A stretch of DNA of 64,000 nucleotides from Tardiphaga robiniae (GTDB lineage Bacteria; Pseudomonadota; Alphaproteobacteria; Rhizobiales; Xanthobacteraceae), in the NCBI RefSeq assembly GCF_001618955.1, contig NZ_LVYV01000054.1, positions 62,001 to 126,000 of the forward strand. Direction: 5' to 3'. Both the position numbers and the translations under genes were made by a program. The notes below the pieces were generated by a model that was not told the DNA's origin, did not search any database, and worked only from the letters and a program-made list of their open reading frames with translations. Within the stretch, counting starts at the first letter, position 1, and each line of letters begins with the position of its first letter. Shown here in pieces: positions 16,203 to 26,800 of the stretch.

Positions 16203-18248
16203 TTACGCCGCCCGGATATTCCCCATGAACCGGTCCAACTCGGCCCGCAGGCGCGCGCTTTCGCTCGACAGGGTCTGTGCCGAATTCAGCACCTGAGCCG
16301 ATGCAGCGCCGGTTTCGGTCGCGCCGCGGTTGACGTCGACGATATCGCCGGCGACCTGCTGGGTGCCGTGGGCAACCCGCTGGACGTTCTGTGCGATTTC
16401 GCGCGTGGCAGCGCCCTGCTGCTCGACGGCGCTGGCGATCTCCGAGGCAATACCGGAAATCTCGCCGATGGTGTTGCCGATCTGCTTGATCGCCGCTACC
16501 GAGTCCTGCGTGGCGCTCTGCATGCCGGCAATCTGGGTCGAGATTTCCTCGGTCGCCTTTGCGGTCTGGCTGGCCAGCGACTTCACCTCGGACGCCACAA
16601 CCGCGAAGCCGCGGCCAGCATCGCCGGCACGGGCAGCCTCGATGGTCGCATTGAGCGCCAGAAGGTTGGTCTGTTCGGCAATCGCCGTGATGAGATCGAC
16701 GACGTCGCCGATGCGCTGTGCGGCGCGCGACAATTCGCCGATGCGGGCATCGGTCTGCTGCGCCTGCACGACTGCGCTGTCCGCGATCTTGCTGGAGGTC
16801 TGGACCTGACGGCCGATTTCGTTGACCGACAGCGAGAGCTCCTCGGTCGCGGTCGCGACCGACTGCATGTTCGAGGAGGCCTGATCCGATGCGCCGGCGA
16901 CGCGGCTCGACAATCCCTCGGTGGTCTCGGCGGTGCGCGTCAGCGTGCCCGCTGCGGTTTCCAGCTGCCCTGCCGATGCCGACACGTTCGAGACGATCGC
17001 GCCCACGGCGGCCTCGAAATCGTCGGCAAAGCGGATGAGTTCGGCACGGCGCGCCGCACCGGCCTCGCGGCTTTGCTCTTCCTGAGTCGCGGCATCCCGC
17101 TCGGCCTTCGCGATGGCCTGTACCTTGAACTCTTCCACGGCGGACGCCATGTCGCCGAGTTCGTCACGGCGGCCAAGACCCGGCAGCACGACCTCGAAGT
17201 CGCCGGCTGCGAGCTTGCGCATCGCTGCGCACATCGCAATCATCGGACCGGCAATGCTGCGGCCCAGCAGCAGCGCAAGGATGGCACCGACGATGAAGCC
17301 GCCAACGCCCAGCACCATCACCTGGCGCTCGGTATCGTGGATCGTGGTGTCGGATTCGATTTCAAGACGCTGCTGATCGGACAGCAGATCCCCCTTCATC
17401 GCCGTCGACAGCTTGGTGATCGCTCCCGCCGTCTCCGACATTTCCTGAACGAGACCGTCGACCTTCTTGGTGTTCTCGACGAATTTGACGAAGGCATCGG
17501 CGTAGAGCTTCGTCTCCGCGGTGATCTCCTTCACCTTGTTGTTGATCTTGTCGTCATTGGCATAGATCGTCGCAAACGAGTTCTGCAGGAACTTGATGCG
17601 GGCCGTCGCGGCATTCGAGGTCTTGTCCTCGGCCTTGCCGATATAGGTGTTCACGAGCGAGGTCGCGGTGATGAACTGGGTGGTGATTTCCTTGACCTGA
17701 TCCTGCACGGAGGCAAGGCCGGCCATGGTCGCGGTGTCGCCGAGATCGTCGATCTTGTTACGCAGCATCAGGCTGGTGCGCGACAACTGGGTCGAGGCGA
17801 TGGTGTCGTTCTGTCCCTTGACGGTGAGGATGTCGGCGAACACCTTGGTGAACGTAATGAATTCGCGGGACAGTTTGGTGATCTTGTCGAGCCGCGCGGA
17901 GTCCTTGGTCACCTTCATCGACTGGTCGATGGCGTCCTTCAGACTGGTTTCCGCCGCCTTCGCTGCCTTGGCGTCCGCTTCATTGCTGGTGAGGACGTAA
18001 TAGCGCGTCAGTGCCTGATAGGAGGTCAGTTCGCGATCAATATTGCGGGCCAGACCCGACTCCGCAACGCTGGTGCGATACGACACTACGCCGGCCGAGA
18101 TACGCTCAAAGCCGACATAAGCGAGCACCATGCTGAGCGCGGATATGGCGAGCACGGCCCCAAAGCCCAGCGTCACCTTGGCGCGGAACCTGAGGGCAGG
18201 AAACTTAAAAGAAGCCGGCTTCTTCCGGACAAGCGTCGTCGTTGCCAC
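16203..18248 (-). CDS. Methyl-accepting chemotaxis protein
   Basis: Chemoreceptor of about 681 residues from GTG at 18248; a TTG at 18305 would add 19 hydrophilic residues with poor family fit. Membrane helices at about 24-46 and ~315-340 flank a ~270-residue helical periplasmic sensor rich in Lys, Thr and Asp. HAMP follows (about 340-395, RSIAGPMIAMCAAMRKLAAGD), then the signalling domain with hairpin tip LITAIAEQTNLLALNATIEAARAGDAGRGF split over residues ~540-570. It is a single gene, not in a che operon; the ligand is unknown. The start site is the main uncertainty. Confidence 0.92.
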   Translation of the reverse strand: MATTTLVRKKPASFKFPALRFRAKVTLGFGAVLAISALSMVLAYVGFERISAGVVSYRTSVAESGLARNIDRELTSYQALTRYYVLTSNEADAKAAKAAETSLKDAIDQSMKVTKDSARLDKITKLSREFITFTKVFADILTVKGQNDTIASTQLSRTSLMLRNKIDDLGDTATMAGLASVQDQVKEITTQFITATSLVNTYIGKAEDKTSNAATARIKFLQNSFATIYANDDKINNKVKEITAETKLYADAFVKFVENTKKVDGLVQEMSETAGAITKLSTAMKGDLLSDQQRLEIESDTTIHDTERQVMVLGVGGFIVGAILALLLGRSIAGPMIAMCAAMRKLAAGDFEVVLPGLGRRDELGDMASAVEEFKVQAIAKAERDAATQEEQSREAGAARRAELIRFADDFEAAVGAIVSNVSASAGQLETAAGTLTRTAETTEGLSSRVAGASDQASSNMQSVATATEELSLSVNEIGRQVQTSSKIADSAVVQAQQTDARIGELSRAAQRIGDVVDLITAIAEQTNLLALNATIEAARAGDAGRGFAVVASEVKSLASQTAKATEEISTQIAGMQSATQDSVAAIKQIGNTIGEISGIASEIASAVEQQGAATREIAQNVQRVAHGTQQVAGDIVDVNRGATETGAASAQVLNSAQTLSSESARLRAELDRFMGNIRAA

Positions 18249-18427
18249 GTGGGGCCCCCGTTCATCACTCCCAACATCCCGGTCATCGCGCGCAAGCGCG
18301 CGCAAAGCCGATGCCCAAACCTACGGCACATTGGCTAAGGACGAGTAAACGGATACCGGAACTTCTGGAGGTTGCGCGGCAGGCGAACGGGGGATGCCCC
18401 CTCAGGGGTGGCTGTTGCTTTAAAGCT

Positions 18428-18537
18428 CCGTCATGCCCGCGCTCGTCGTGGGCATCCACGTCTTTGCCACAAGGAAGGCGTGGATGGCCGGGACATCCAG
18501 CGAAGCCGCGCTTCGCGCTTTGCCCGGCCATGACGGT
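18428..18537. repeat. Palindromic intergenic repeat element (family B)
   Basis: In the 315-base gap between the chemoreceptor start and the CoA-transferase end, CCGTCATGCCCG at 18428 is mirrored by CCCGGCCATGACGG ending at 18536. Inner paired segments include GGATGGCCGGGACA and GCGAAGCCGCGCTTCGC. This is a recognisable non-coding repeat type of Bradyrhizobium-like genomes. The rest of the gap (18249-18427) would hold the chemoreceptor promoter; no gene was seen. Confidence 0.65.
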
Positions 18538-18563
18538 GGAGAGGCGGGTGTTTTAGGAAGTCC

Positions 18564-19268
18564 CTACGCCGCCATCGCGGGCGGGGTGAGCGACTGCCAG
18601 TTGTTGGCGAGCTGCAGCTTGGGCTCGGTGAGCGCCTGCAACTGCTCCAGCGTCATGCCCTCGACCATCTCGCGCACGAACAGGCCCTGCTCCGTGACGT
18701 CAATGACCGCCAGATTGGTGTAGATGCGCTTGACGCAGCCCGGTGCCGTGAGCGGCAGCCGGCACGTCTTGAGGATGCGCGGCTTACCGCCCTTGTCGGT
18801 ATGATCCATGATCACGCGGATTTCCTTGGCGCCGACCGCCAGATCCATCGCGCCGCCGACACCGGGCGGGAAGGATGGATCTTCCGTGGTCCAGTTGGCG
18901 AGATCGCCGGCTTCGGAGACTTCAAAGGCGCCGAGCAGGCTGACATCGAGATGCTTGCCGCGGATCATCAGGAACGCGTCGGCGTGGTGCATGAACACGC
19001 CGCCCTTGATCAGCGTCGTGTAGTTCTTGCCGGCATCGATCAGGTTCTCGTCTTCCGTGCCTGGCTCCGGCTTCGGACCGAGACCGAGAATGCCGTTCTC
19101 GCTGTGGAAGATCACCTCGCGCCCATCGGGCACATAGCTCGCCGCCCGCGTCGGCATGCCGATGCCGAGATTGACATAGGCGCCTTCCTGCAGGTCCTGC
19201 GCGGCGCGCCAGGCCATCTGGTCGCGATTGAGCGGCTTGTATGTTGCGGTCTTGTCAGACGACGTCAT
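18564..19268 (-). CDS. 3-oxoacid CoA-transferase, subunit B (PcaJ/ScoB-like)
   Basis: Beta subunit (234 residues) of a succinyl-CoA:3-oxoacid CoA-transferase, which moves CoA between succinyl-CoA and acetoacetate or 3-oxoadipate. Family motifs: NLGIGMPTRAASYV near 33-46, and FHSENGILGLGP containing the catalytic glutamate (Glu57), which forms the glutamyl-CoA intermediate. GGAMDLAVGAKEIRV is also typical. The start overlaps the subunit A stop as ATGA, so the subunits are made together. No pca ring-cleavage genes are nearby, so ketone-body or general 3-oxoacid use is as likely as the 3-oxoadipate pathway. Confidence 0.92.
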   Translation of the reverse strand: MTSSDKTATYKPLNRDQMAWRAAQDLQEGAYVNLGIGMPTRAASYVPDGREVIFHSENGILGLGPKPEPGTEDENLIDAGKNYTTLIKGGVFMHHADAFLMIRGKHLDVSLLGAFEVSEAGDLANWTTEDPSFPPGVGGAMDLAVGAKEIRVIMDHTDKGGKPRILKTCRLPLTAPGCVKRIYTNLAVIDVTEQGLFVREMVEGMTLEQLQALTEPKLQLANNWQSLTPPAMAA

Positions 19269-19936
19269 GCCTTTGCTCCCACTACCACCACACGATCGAT
19301 GAAAATGCTCGGCGTCACCACCGCTTCCGGATCGAGACTGCCGAGTTCGACCATTTCATTGACCTGCACGACGCTGAGATCGGCAGCCATAGCCATGATC
19401 GGATTGAAGTTACGCGCCGACTGGTCATAGACGAGGTTGCCCCAGCGATCCGCCTTCTTGGCGCGCAGCAGTGCAATGTCGCCCTTCAGCGGCTTCTCGA
19501 ACACATACAGCACGCCGTCGATCTCGCGGGTCTCCTTGCCCTCGGCGAGTTTCGTATGCGCCGTGACCGGGGAGAAGAAGCCGCCGAGCCCCGCGGCATG
19601 GGCATGCATGCGTTCGCTGATGATGCCCTGCGGGACGAGTTCGAGTTCCAGCGTCTTGGCACGATAGGCATTCAGGAAGGCGCTGTAGTCGCCGGAGCGC
19701 GGATAGGAACAGATCACCTTGGCTACGCGGCCGGAGTTGATCAGCCGGGCCAAACCAGTATCGCCATTGCCGGCATTGTTGTGGACGATGGTGAGATTGG
19801 TCGCGCCCTGCTCGTGCAGCGCCTCCAGCAGATCATCGGCAATGCCGACAGTACCGAACCCGGCCACCAGGACGACTGCCCCGTCCTTTACCCCAGCCAC
19901 GGCCTCGGCCGGGCTGGCTACGCTCTTATCGATCAC
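19265..19936 (-). CDS. 3-oxoacid CoA-transferase, subunit A (PcaI/ScoA-like)
   Basis: Alpha subunit (223 residues), starting at GTG 19936 behind GAGGAG/CGGGA. Family motifs: VLVAGFGTVGIADDLLEAL with the CoA-binding glycine loop, NNAGNGDTGLARLI, and the GGFFSPVTAHTKLAEGKETR segment. The C-terminal KADRWGNLVYDQSARNFNPIMAMAA stretch is also typical, with VELGSLDPEAVVTPSIFIDRVV at the end. It overlaps subunit B by four bases. It is divergent from the coxS-like gene across 380 bases that contain repeats. Confidence 0.92.
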   Translation of the reverse strand: MIDKSVASPAEAVAGVKDGAVVLVAGFGTVGIADDLLEALHEQGATNLTIVHNNAGNGDTGLARLINSGRVAKVICSYPRSGDYSAFLNAYRAKTLELELVPQGIISERMHAHAAGLGGFFSPVTAHTKLAEGKETREIDGVLYVFEKPLKGDIALLRAKKADRWGNLVYDQSARNFNPIMAMAADLSVVQVNEMVELGSLDPEAVVTPSIFIDRVVVVGAKA

Positions 19937-20070
19937 TCCCGAAAACTCCTCGTCGCGGAATTGTTATTGTCCGCAATCGCTTGCGGCATTTATTGCGCCG
20001 CGACTAGAGCATTGCGGCCTGCGGATATAAAGGCACAAATTTGCAGGAGGGATACGCGCGTTGCTTACTT

Positions 20071-20231
20071 CCCTCTCCCCCAGCGCAGCGAAGCTGCGCG
20101 CAGTGGGAGAGGGTGGATCGAACACGCGAAGCGGGTTCGAGACGGGAGAGGGGCTAGCCTCTCAGTATGCCGCTCCCCCTCTCCCGGCACGGACTTCGTC
20201 CGCGCCACCCTCCCCCACAAGGGGGGAGGGG
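20071..20231. repeat. Palindromic intergenic repeats (family A, two hairpins)
   Basis: In the 380-base gap between the divergent CoA-transferase and coxS-like genes, hairpin one spans 20071-20113 (CCCTCTCCCCCAG...GTGGGAGAGGG) and hairpin two 20172-20231 (CTCCCCCTCTCCC...GGGGGGAGGGG). They are separated by 'GAAGCGGGTTCGAGACGGGAG'-like sequence (split here). No coding capacity. Unusually, this copy sits between divergent promoters rather than at gene ends. The AT-rich piece at 20281-20305 probably carries the coxS promoter. Confidence 0.65.
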
Positions 20232-20316
20232 AAGAAAGACCCCACCAAATTCCCAGTTGCAAACTTTCCGGACCGCGCTTCTAATTGGAATAATTAAAAA
20301 ATACCGGGAGGTCTGC

Positions 20317-20802
<486 letters not shown>

Positions 20803-20890
20803 GCCGCAGCGCATTGATCTGAGCTGAGCCAACCGCGCCTTTCGATGGAAAGCGCGGACAATCAAAAACTCCGGCAGGGAGACCCATGAG

Positions 20891-23245
20891 ATGGGCGTTG
20901 AAGGCATCGGCGCACGCGTTGCGCGCAAGGAAGACAAGCGATTCATCACCGGCCGCGGCCGCTATGTCGACGACGTCAAGATCGTCGGCCTCACCCACGC
21001 GCATTTCATCCGCAGCCCGCATGCCCATGCGAAAGTGAAGGGCATCGATGCTTCCGCGGCAAAGGACATGCCCGGCGTGGTCGATGTGCTGACCGCACAG
21101 CAACTGGTGGACGACAAGATCGGCAATCTGATCTGCGGCTGGGCGGTGTCCTCCAAGGACGGCACACCCATGAAGATGGGCGCATGGCCGGCAATGGCGC
21201 CGGACACGGTGCGCTTCGTCGGTCAGGCGGTCGCCGTGGTGATCGCCGAGACCAAGAACCAGGCGAAGGATGCGGCTGAGGCCGTGGTCGTGACTTATGA
21301 AGAACTCCCTGCCGTCAGCAGCATGACCGCAGCGCTCGCCTCAGGCGCACCGCAACTGCATCCGGAAGCGCCGGGCAATGTGGTCTATGACTGGGCTATC
21401 GGCGACGAGAAGCTGACCAATGACGCCTTCAGCAAGGCCGCCAATGTCGTCTCACTGGACCTGACCAACAACCGGCTGGTGCCGAACGCGATGGAGCCGC
21501 GCGCAGCCGTCGCGGAATATGACGACGCAGAAGAGCACTTCACGCTCCATACGACATCGCAGAATCCGCATGTGGCGCGTCTCGTGCTCTCGGCCTTCTA
21601 CAACATCGCACAGGAACACAAGCTGCGCGTGATCGCCCCCGATGTCGGCGGCGGCTTCGGGTCGAAGATCTTCATCTATCCCGAAGAAATGGTCGCACTC
21701 TGGGCCTCCAAGAAAGTGCGTCGCCCGGTGAAATGGACCGGCGACCGCACGGAGGCGTTTCTCACCGACGCGCATGGCCGCGATCACATCTCACATGCCG
21801 AGATGGCGTTCGATGCCAACAACAGGATCCTGGGCCTGCGGGTGAAGACCCACGCCAATTTTGGCGCCTATATGTCGCTGTTCTCGTCCTCGGTGCCGAC
21901 CTATCTCTACGCCACGCTGCTGTCGGGCCAGTACAATATCCCGACCATCTATGCCGAGGTGATGGGCGTCTATACCAACACCACGCCGGTCGATGCCTAC
22001 AGAGGCGCCGGACGCCCGGAAGCGAGCTATCTGGTGGAGCGGCTGATGGAGACATCGGCGCGGCAGTTGAAGGTGGATCCGGCCGAGCTGCGCCGCATCA
22101 ACTTCGTTACGCAATTTCCACATCAGACGCCGGTGATCATGGCCTATGACATCGGCGACTTCGGCGCCTCGCTCGACGCGGCGCTGAAAGCGATCGACTA
22201 TGCCGGCTTCCCGGCGCGGAAGGCCAAGGCGAAAGCCGCCGGCAAACTGCGCGGGCTTGGCTTCTCCTGCTACATCGAGGCCTGCGGCATCGCGCCGTCC
22301 AAGGCGGTCGGCTCGCTCGGCGCCGGCGTCGGCCTCTGGGAATCCGCGGAGGTCCGCGTCAATCCGGTCGGCACCATCGAAGTGCTGACGGGCTCGCACA
22401 GCCACGGCCAGGGCCACGAGACGACCTTCGCGCAGCTGGTCGCTGACAGGCTCGGCATCTCCGTCGACCAGGTGCAGATCGTGCACGGCGACACTGATAA
22501 AGTGCAGTTCGGCATGGGCACCTATGGTTCGCGCTCGGCGGCGGTCGGCATGTCCGCGATCTTCAAGGCGATGGAGAAGGTGGAAGCCAAGGCGAAGAAG
22601 ATCGCCGCGCATCTGCTTGAGGCCTCCGAAGGCGACATCGTCATCGAGAATGGCGAGTTCAAGGTCGCCGGCACCGACAAGGCGATCGCGCTGCCGATGG
22701 TGGCACTCGCGGCCTATACCGCACACAATCTGCCTGATGGCATGGAGCCCGGCCTGAAGGAAGGCGCGTTCTACGATCCCACCAACTTCACCTTCCCGGC
22801 CGGCGCCTATATCTGCGAGGTCGAGATCGATCCCGGGACCGGCAAGACCGACATCGTCGACTTCGTTGCTGTCGATGACTTCGGCCGGCTGATCAATCCG
22901 ATGATCGTCGAGGGTCAGGTCCATGGCGGCCTCGCCCAGGGCATCGGGCAGGCGATGCTCGAAAGCGCTATCTATGACGACAACGGCCAGCCGGTGACGG
23001 CGTCGTTCATGGATTATGCCATGCCCCGCGCCGACGACGTGCCATCGTTCCGGGTCTCGCACACCACGACGCTCTGCCCGGGCAATCCGCTCGGCGTCAA
23101 AGGCTGCGGCGAGGCCGGCGCAATCGGCTCGTCACCCGCCGTCATCAACGCCATCACCGATGCACTTGGCCACAACAAGATCGAGATGCCGGCGACGCCC
23201 GGCCGCGTCTGGGAAGCGCTGCAATTGCAGCAAGCAGCGGAATAA
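20891..23245 (+). CDS. CoxL-like molybdopterin large subunit (form II CODH family)
   Basis: Catalytic Mo-pterin subunit of 784 residues. Xanthine-dehydrogenase family motifs are complete: DVGGGFGSK, then [16 protein letters not shown], and GCGEAGAIG with the Mo-site Glu741. The active-site loop reads AYRGAGR at 369-375, the form II signature, not the AYxCSFR of true aerobic CO dehydrogenase with its Cys-S-Cu-Mo centre. The substrate is therefore probably an aldehyde, heterocycle or acyl compound rather than CO. It sits between coxS-like and coxM-like genes. No coxDEF maturation genes are in view. Confidence 0.92.
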   Translation: MGVEGIGARVARKEDKRFITGRGRYVDDVKIVGLTHAHFIRSPHAHAKVKGIDASAAKDMPGVVDVLTAQQLVDDKIGNLICGWAVSSKDGTPMKMGAWPAMAPDTVRFVGQAVAVVIAETKNQAKDAAEAVVVTYEELPAVSSMTAALASGAPQLHPEAPGNVVYDWAIGDEKLTNDAFSKAANVVSLDLTNNRLVPNAMEPRAAVAEYDDAEEHFTLHTTSQNPHVARLVLSAFYNIAQEHKLRVIAPDVGGGFGSKIFIYPEEMVALWASKKVRRPVKWTGDRTEAFLTDAHGRDHISHAEMAFDANNRILGLRVKTHANFGAYMSLFSSSVPTYLYATLLSGQYNIPTIYAEVMGVYTNTTPVDAYRGAGRPEASYLVERLMETSARQLKVDPAELRRINFVTQFPHQTPVIMAYDIGDFGASLDAALKAIDYAGFPARKAKAKAAGKLRGLGFSCYIEACGIAPSKAVGSLGAGVGLWESAEVRVNPVGTIEVLTGSHSHGQGHETTFAQLVADRLGISVDQVQIVHGDTDKVQFGMGTYGSRSAAVGMSAIFKAMEKVEAKAKKIAAHLLEASEGDIVIENGEFKVAGTDKAIALPMVALAAYTAHNLPDGMEPGLKEGAFYDPTNFTFPAGAYICEVEIDPGTGKTDIVDFVAVDDFGRLINPMIVEGQVHGGLAQGIGQAMLESAIYDDNGQPVTASFMDYAMPRADDVPSFRVSHTTTLCPGNPLGVKGCGEAGAIGSSPAVINAITDALGHNKIEMPATPGRVWEALQLQQAAE

Positions 23246-23257
23246 GGGAGAGCGATC

Positions 23258-24058
23258 ATGTATGAGACCACTTATCACCGCCCCGCCAGCATCGACGAAG
23301 CCGCGGCCCTGTTCGCCAAACATCCGGAGGCCAAGTATCTCGCCGGTGGCCACACGCTGATCCCCGTGATGAAGCAGCGTCTTGCGGCACCATCGGATAT
23401 CATCGACCTCGCGAAGATCAAGGACTTGATCGGTATCGAGGCAACATCCGACGCGCTGATTATCAAGGCGGCGACGACCTATTACGACATCACGCAGAGC
23501 CCCGCGGCCAAGAAGGCGATCCCGGCGATCGTGCATCTGACGTCAGTGCTCGGTGACCCTGCCGTGCGCTATCGCGGCACCATCGGCGGCTCCATCGCCA
23601 ACAACGATCCCGCCGCTGACTATCCGGCGGCCGTGCTGGCGCTGAATGCCACGATCAAGACCAACAAACGCGAGATCAAAGGCGACGATTTCTTCCAGGG
23701 CCTGTTCTCGACGGCGCTGGAAGAGGATGAGATCATCACATCCGTGTCGTTCCCCATCCCGGCCAAGGCCGGCTATGCCAAGATGCGCCACCCGGCGTCG
23801 CGTTTCGCACTCACCGCGGTGTTCGTCGCCCAGACCAGATCCGGCGAAGTCCGCGTCGCTGCCACCGGAGCATCGCAGAGCGGCGTGATGCGCGTGCCGG
23901 CGATCGAGGCGGCACTGAAAGCGAACTGGTCGGTGGGAGCGCTGGATAGCGTGAAGATTTCCGCCGACGGCTTGATGGGTGATATCCACGGCTCGGCGGA
24001 ATATCGCGCCAATCTCATCAAGGTGATGGCACAGCGCGCGGTGGAAGCGGCGGGGTAA
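23258..24058 (+). CDS. CoxM-like FAD-binding medium subunit
   Basis: FAD subunit of 266 residues that hands electrons to an acceptor. Both flavin motifs are present: AGGHTLIP near 30-37 and TIGGSIANNDPAADYP near 108-123, matching the family AGGxS/TLIP and TIGGxxAxxDPAAD. AAGGGAGAG precedes the ATG at 23258, and the gap to coxL is 12 bases. It completes the S-L-M set. A CO-dehydrogenase FAD C-terminal domain follows from about residue 165. Confidence 0.92.
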   Translation: MYETTYHRPASIDEAAALFAKHPEAKYLAGGHTLIPVMKQRLAAPSDIIDLAKIKDLIGIEATSDALIIKAATTYYDITQSPAAKKAIPAIVHLTSVLGDPAVRYRGTIGGSIANNDPAADYPAAVLALNATIKTNKREIKGDDFFQGLFSTALEEDEIITSVSFPIPAKAGYAKMRHPASRFALTAVFVAQTRSGEVRVAATGASQSGVMRVPAIEAALKANWSVGALDSVKISADGLMGDIHGSAEYRANLIKVMAQRAVEAAG

Positions 24059-24064
24059 GCTCAG

Positions 24065-24184
24065 TCGTCCCGGCGAAAGCCGGGACCCATAGCCTCCGAC
24101 GTCAAAGTTGGAACGGCAGAGCAACAATTGCTTTGCCTTCACCACATCGACAGCGTGTATGGGTCCCCGCCTTCGCGGGGACGA
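24065..24184. repeat. Palindromic intergenic repeat (family C)
   Basis: Two imperfectly complementary 27-base arms at 24065-24091 and 24158-24184 enclose a 66-base centre. Each arm is itself a hairpin: GTCCCGG-CGAAAG-CCGGGAC at 24067-24086 and GTCCCCGC-CTTC-GCGGGGAC at 24163-24182. The right side continues towards the CaiB-type gene. It is a non-coding element common in Bradyrhizobium-like genomes. It may end the cox-like transcript. Confidence 0.7.
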
Positions 24185-24322
24185 TATCGAGTTTTTGTGC
24201 ACCGCCCGCGCATGGCCGCATGCATTGCTGCGGCCACAAGGCGCTTGCCCTCTCGGCATGGCCCGGTAACAGTTTTCCGCAATGAACCGGCACCACGCCG
24301 GACCACAAAACGGGAAACGCAA

Positions 24323-25432
24323 GTGCAGGACACCACCCTCGCGTCGTCGCGACCACAGACCAAAGCCACCGGCCCGCTCAAGGGTACACGCATCGTCGAA
24401 TTCGCCGGCATCGGTCCCGGTCCGTTCGCCTGCATGCTGCTGGCCGATATGGGTGCGGAAGTGATCACGCTGGTGCGGCCGAAGCAGATGCCGAAAGGCG
24501 CTGCGTCACGCGGCCGCAAGGTCATCGAGGTCGATCTCAAGGACAAGGCCGCCATTACGCAGGTGCTGTCGCTGCTGGATAGCGCCGATGCGCTGGTGGA
24601 GGGCTATCGTCCGGGCGTGATGGAACGCCTCGGCCTCGGGCCGGATGTCGTCCTCGGCCGCAACAGGAAGCTGGTCTATGGCCGCATGACCGGTTGGGGT
24701 CAGGAAGGCCCGCTGGCGCAGGCCGCCGGCCACGATATCAACTACATCTCCATCACCGGCGCGCTGGCTGCCATCGGCGGCGCCGACAAGCCCGTGCCAC
24801 CATTGAATCTGGTCGGCGATTTCGGCGGTGGCTCGATGTATCTCGTGATGGGCATGCTCGCCGCCATGCTGGAAGCCAGCCGCTCCGGCCAGGGCCAAGT
24901 GGTTGACGCCGCCATGTGCGACGGCGCGGCATCCTTGATCACCATGTTCTTCGACATGACCGCGGCCGGTCGCTGGAAGGAAAGTCGCGAGAGCAACATG
25001 CTCGATGGCGGAGCGCATTTCTACGGCGTCTATGAATGCAGCTGCGGCAACTTCATCTCGATCGGCTCCATCGAGCCGCAATTCTATGCCGAGTTGCGCG
25101 AACTCGCCGGGCTTTCGGAGGCCTGCTACGACAATCACATGGACCCGACAAACTGGGCCGCGGTGAAGGACAAGCTCACCGCGGTGTTCAAGACCAAAAG
25201 CCGCGACGAGTGGTCAAAGATCATGGAAGGCACCGACGTGTGTTTCGCGCCGGTGCTGACCATGTCGGAAGCGACCAGGCATCCGCATATGGTTGCGCGC
25301 GAAGTGTTCATCCAGCACGAGGGTGCGACACAGCCCGCACCCGCACCACGGTTCTCGCGCACGCCATCGGCGGCACGGCCGGCAGTGAAGGTGGAACTGG
25401 GTGATGCGGTGAAGGAGTGGCAAGGCGCGTAG
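24323..25432 (+). CDS. CaiB/BaiF family III CoA enzyme, alpha-methylacyl-CoA racemase-like
   Basis: Protein of 369 residues from GTG 24323 behind CGGGAAAC; the frame is open to 24128 but that part lies in a repeat. N-terminal GTRIVEFAGIGPGPFACMLLADMGAEV is the family III fold (given here split over residues 21-47). VEGYRPGVMERLGLGPD and GRMTGWGQEGP follow, then GHDINYIS with catalytic Asp138. The WGQxGP and GHDINY motifs favour alpha-methylacyl-CoA racemase over formyl-CoA transferase. It would invert 2-methylacyl-CoA stereochemistry for beta-oxidation. It follows the cox-like genes but across a repeat, so a functional link is uncertain. Confidence 0.87.
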   Translation: MQDTTLASSRPQTKATGPLKGTRIVEFAGIGPGPFACMLLADMGAEVITLVRPKQMPKGAASRGRKVIEVDLKDKAAITQVLSLLDSADALVEGYRPGVMERLGLGPDVVLGRNRKLVYGRMTGWGQEGPLAQAAGHDINYISITGALAAIGGADKPVPPLNLVGDFGGGSMYLVMGMLAAMLEASRSGQGQVVDAAMCDGAASLITMFFDMTAAGRWKESRESNMLDGGAHFYGVYECSCGNFISIGSIEPQFYAELRELAGLSEACYDNHMDPTNWAAVKDKLTAVFKTKSRDEWSKIMEGTDVCFAPVLTMSEATRHPHMVAREVFIQHEGATQPAPAPRFSRTPSAARPAVKVELGDAVKEWQGA

Positions 25433-25445
25433 CGCCTCTTCTTAT

Positions 25446-25606
25446 CCCTCCCCCGCGCTTGCGTGGGGAGGGTGGCCGGCCGAAGGCCGGTCGGGTGGGG
25501 GTAACCCCACGTGACGGCGGTGTGTGGGGAAACACCCCACCCGTCTCGACCGCTTCGCGGTCGATCCACCCTCCCCACTGCGCAGCTGCGCTGCTTGGGG
25601 GAGGGA
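25446..25606. repeat. Palindromic intergenic repeat between convergent genes (family A)
   Basis: Hairpin one spans 25446-25472 (CCCTCCCCC...GGGGAGGG), hairpin two covers the GGCCGGCCGAAGGCCGG region near 25474-25490, and hairpin three spans 25570-25606 (CCCTCCCC...GGGGGAGGG). GGTGGGGGTAACCCCAC also pairs internally. The whole 178-base gap between the CoA-enzyme and hppD, which converge, is made of this element. It probably also ends both transcripts. Confidence 0.7.
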
Positions 25607-25611
25607 GAAGA

Positions 25612-26736
25612 CTACGCCGCCGTCTTATCGCCGACGTGCAACACGCCGCGCCTGATCTGATCTTCCTCGATCGACTCGAACAGCGCCTTGAAATTCCCCT
25701 CGCCGAAGCCATCATCGCCCTTGCGCTGGATGAATTCGAAGAAAATCGGCCCGATCGCATTGGCCGAGAAGATCTGCAGCAGCACCTTGGTTTCGCCGCC
25801 TTCGACCACACCCTCGCCGTCGATCAGGATGCCGTTCTTCTGCAGACGCGGCACGTCCTCGCCGTGCTTGGGCAGCCGCGCATCGATCTTCTCGAAATAG
25901 GTCTGTGGCGGCGCCGGCATGAAGGGCAGGCCATCGGCGCGCAGCTTCTCGATGGTCGTGTAGATATCCGTCACGCCGCAGGCGATGTGCTGGATGCCCT
26001 CGCCGTGATAGGTGTTGAGATATTCCTCGATCTGGCCGGCATCGCCGGCATCCTCGTTGATCGGAATCCGGATCTTGCCGTCCGGACTGGTCAGCGCACG
26101 CGAGAACAGGCCGGAAGCGCGGCCCTCGATGTCGAAGAAGCGGATCTGGCGGAAATTAAACAGCTTCTCGTAGAAGCCGGTCCAGACATCCATGCGGCCG
26201 CGATGGACGTTGTGAGTGAGGTGATCGAGATAGAACAGGCCGGCACCTTCGGGGCGCGGATTCTTCGCGCCCAGCCATTCGAATTCATGGTCATAGGCCG
26301 AGCCCTTGGCGCCGTAGCGATCGACGAAGTACAACAGGCTGCCACCGATGCCCTTGATGGCCGGCACGTCGAGCGTCTTCTCCGCGGACGACGCATCGGC
26401 CGGTTCCGCACCGAGCGAAATCGCGCGCTCATAAGCCTTCTGCGCATCGACCACGCGGAACGCCATCGACGGCGCACAAGGTCCATGCGCGGCGACGAAA
26501 TTGAATCCGTGCGTGCCGGGCTCCTCATTGACGAGATAGTTGATGTCGCCCTGGCGATAGACCGTGATCTTCCTGGTCTTGTGCTTCGCGACCGGCGCGT
26601 AGCCCATCAGCTTGAACAGCGCATGCAGCTCAGCGGGGTTCGGATGTGCGTATTCGACGAATTCAAACCCGTCGGTGCCCATCGGATTGTCAGCCGAGAT
26701 GGTGGCAGCCGGCGCGTCGTGCGGAAACGGACCCAT
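25612..26736 (-). CDS. hppD: 4-hydroxyphenylpyruvate dioxygenase
   Basis: Non-haem iron enzyme (374 residues) that converts 4-hydroxyphenylpyruvate to homogentisate in tyrosine breakdown. The ATG at 26736 has GGGAGA upstream; the frame extends 21 codons further without support. Two vicinal-oxygen-chelate halves; iron ligands His172 (YLDHLTHNV), His250 (GIQHIACGV) and Glu334 (IFFEFIQRKG) are all present. The C-terminal GFGEGNFKALFESIE is also diagnostic. Divergent from an Lrp-type regulator gene; homogentisate would be taken by HmgA, encoded at 30.4-31.7 kb. Confidence 0.96.
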   Translation of the reverse strand: MGPFPHDAPAATISADNPMGTDGFEFVEYAHPNPAELHALFKLMGYAPVAKHKTRKITVYRQGDINYLVNEEPGTHGFNFVAAHGPCAPSMAFRVVDAQKAYERAISLGAEPADASSAEKTLDVPAIKGIGGSLLYFVDRYGAKGSAYDHEFEWLGAKNPRPEGAGLFYLDHLTHNVHRGRMDVWTGFYEKLFNFRQIRFFDIEGRASGLFSRALTSPDGKIRIPINEDAGDAGQIEEYLNTYHGEGIQHIACGVTDIYTTIEKLRADGLPFMPAPPQTYFEKIDARLPKHGEDVPRLQKNGILIDGEGVVEGGETKVLLQIFSANAIGPIFFEFIQRKGDDGFGEGNFKALFESIEEDQIRRGVLHVGDKTAA

Positions 26737-26800
26737 GGTGATCTCCCGAAGCTGATTTGCATTATCGCTTGCCTGGAGTGTCGGTCGTTTGCGACGCAAG

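Noticed and set aside
16368-18338. 656-codon open frame opposite the chemoreceptor
   Set aside because: Antisense artefact; the chemoreceptor on the other strand has complete HAMP and signalling motifs.
20891-23245. True aerobic CO dehydrogenase (form I)
   Set aside because: The loop reads AYRGAGR and not AYxCSFR, so it is form II.
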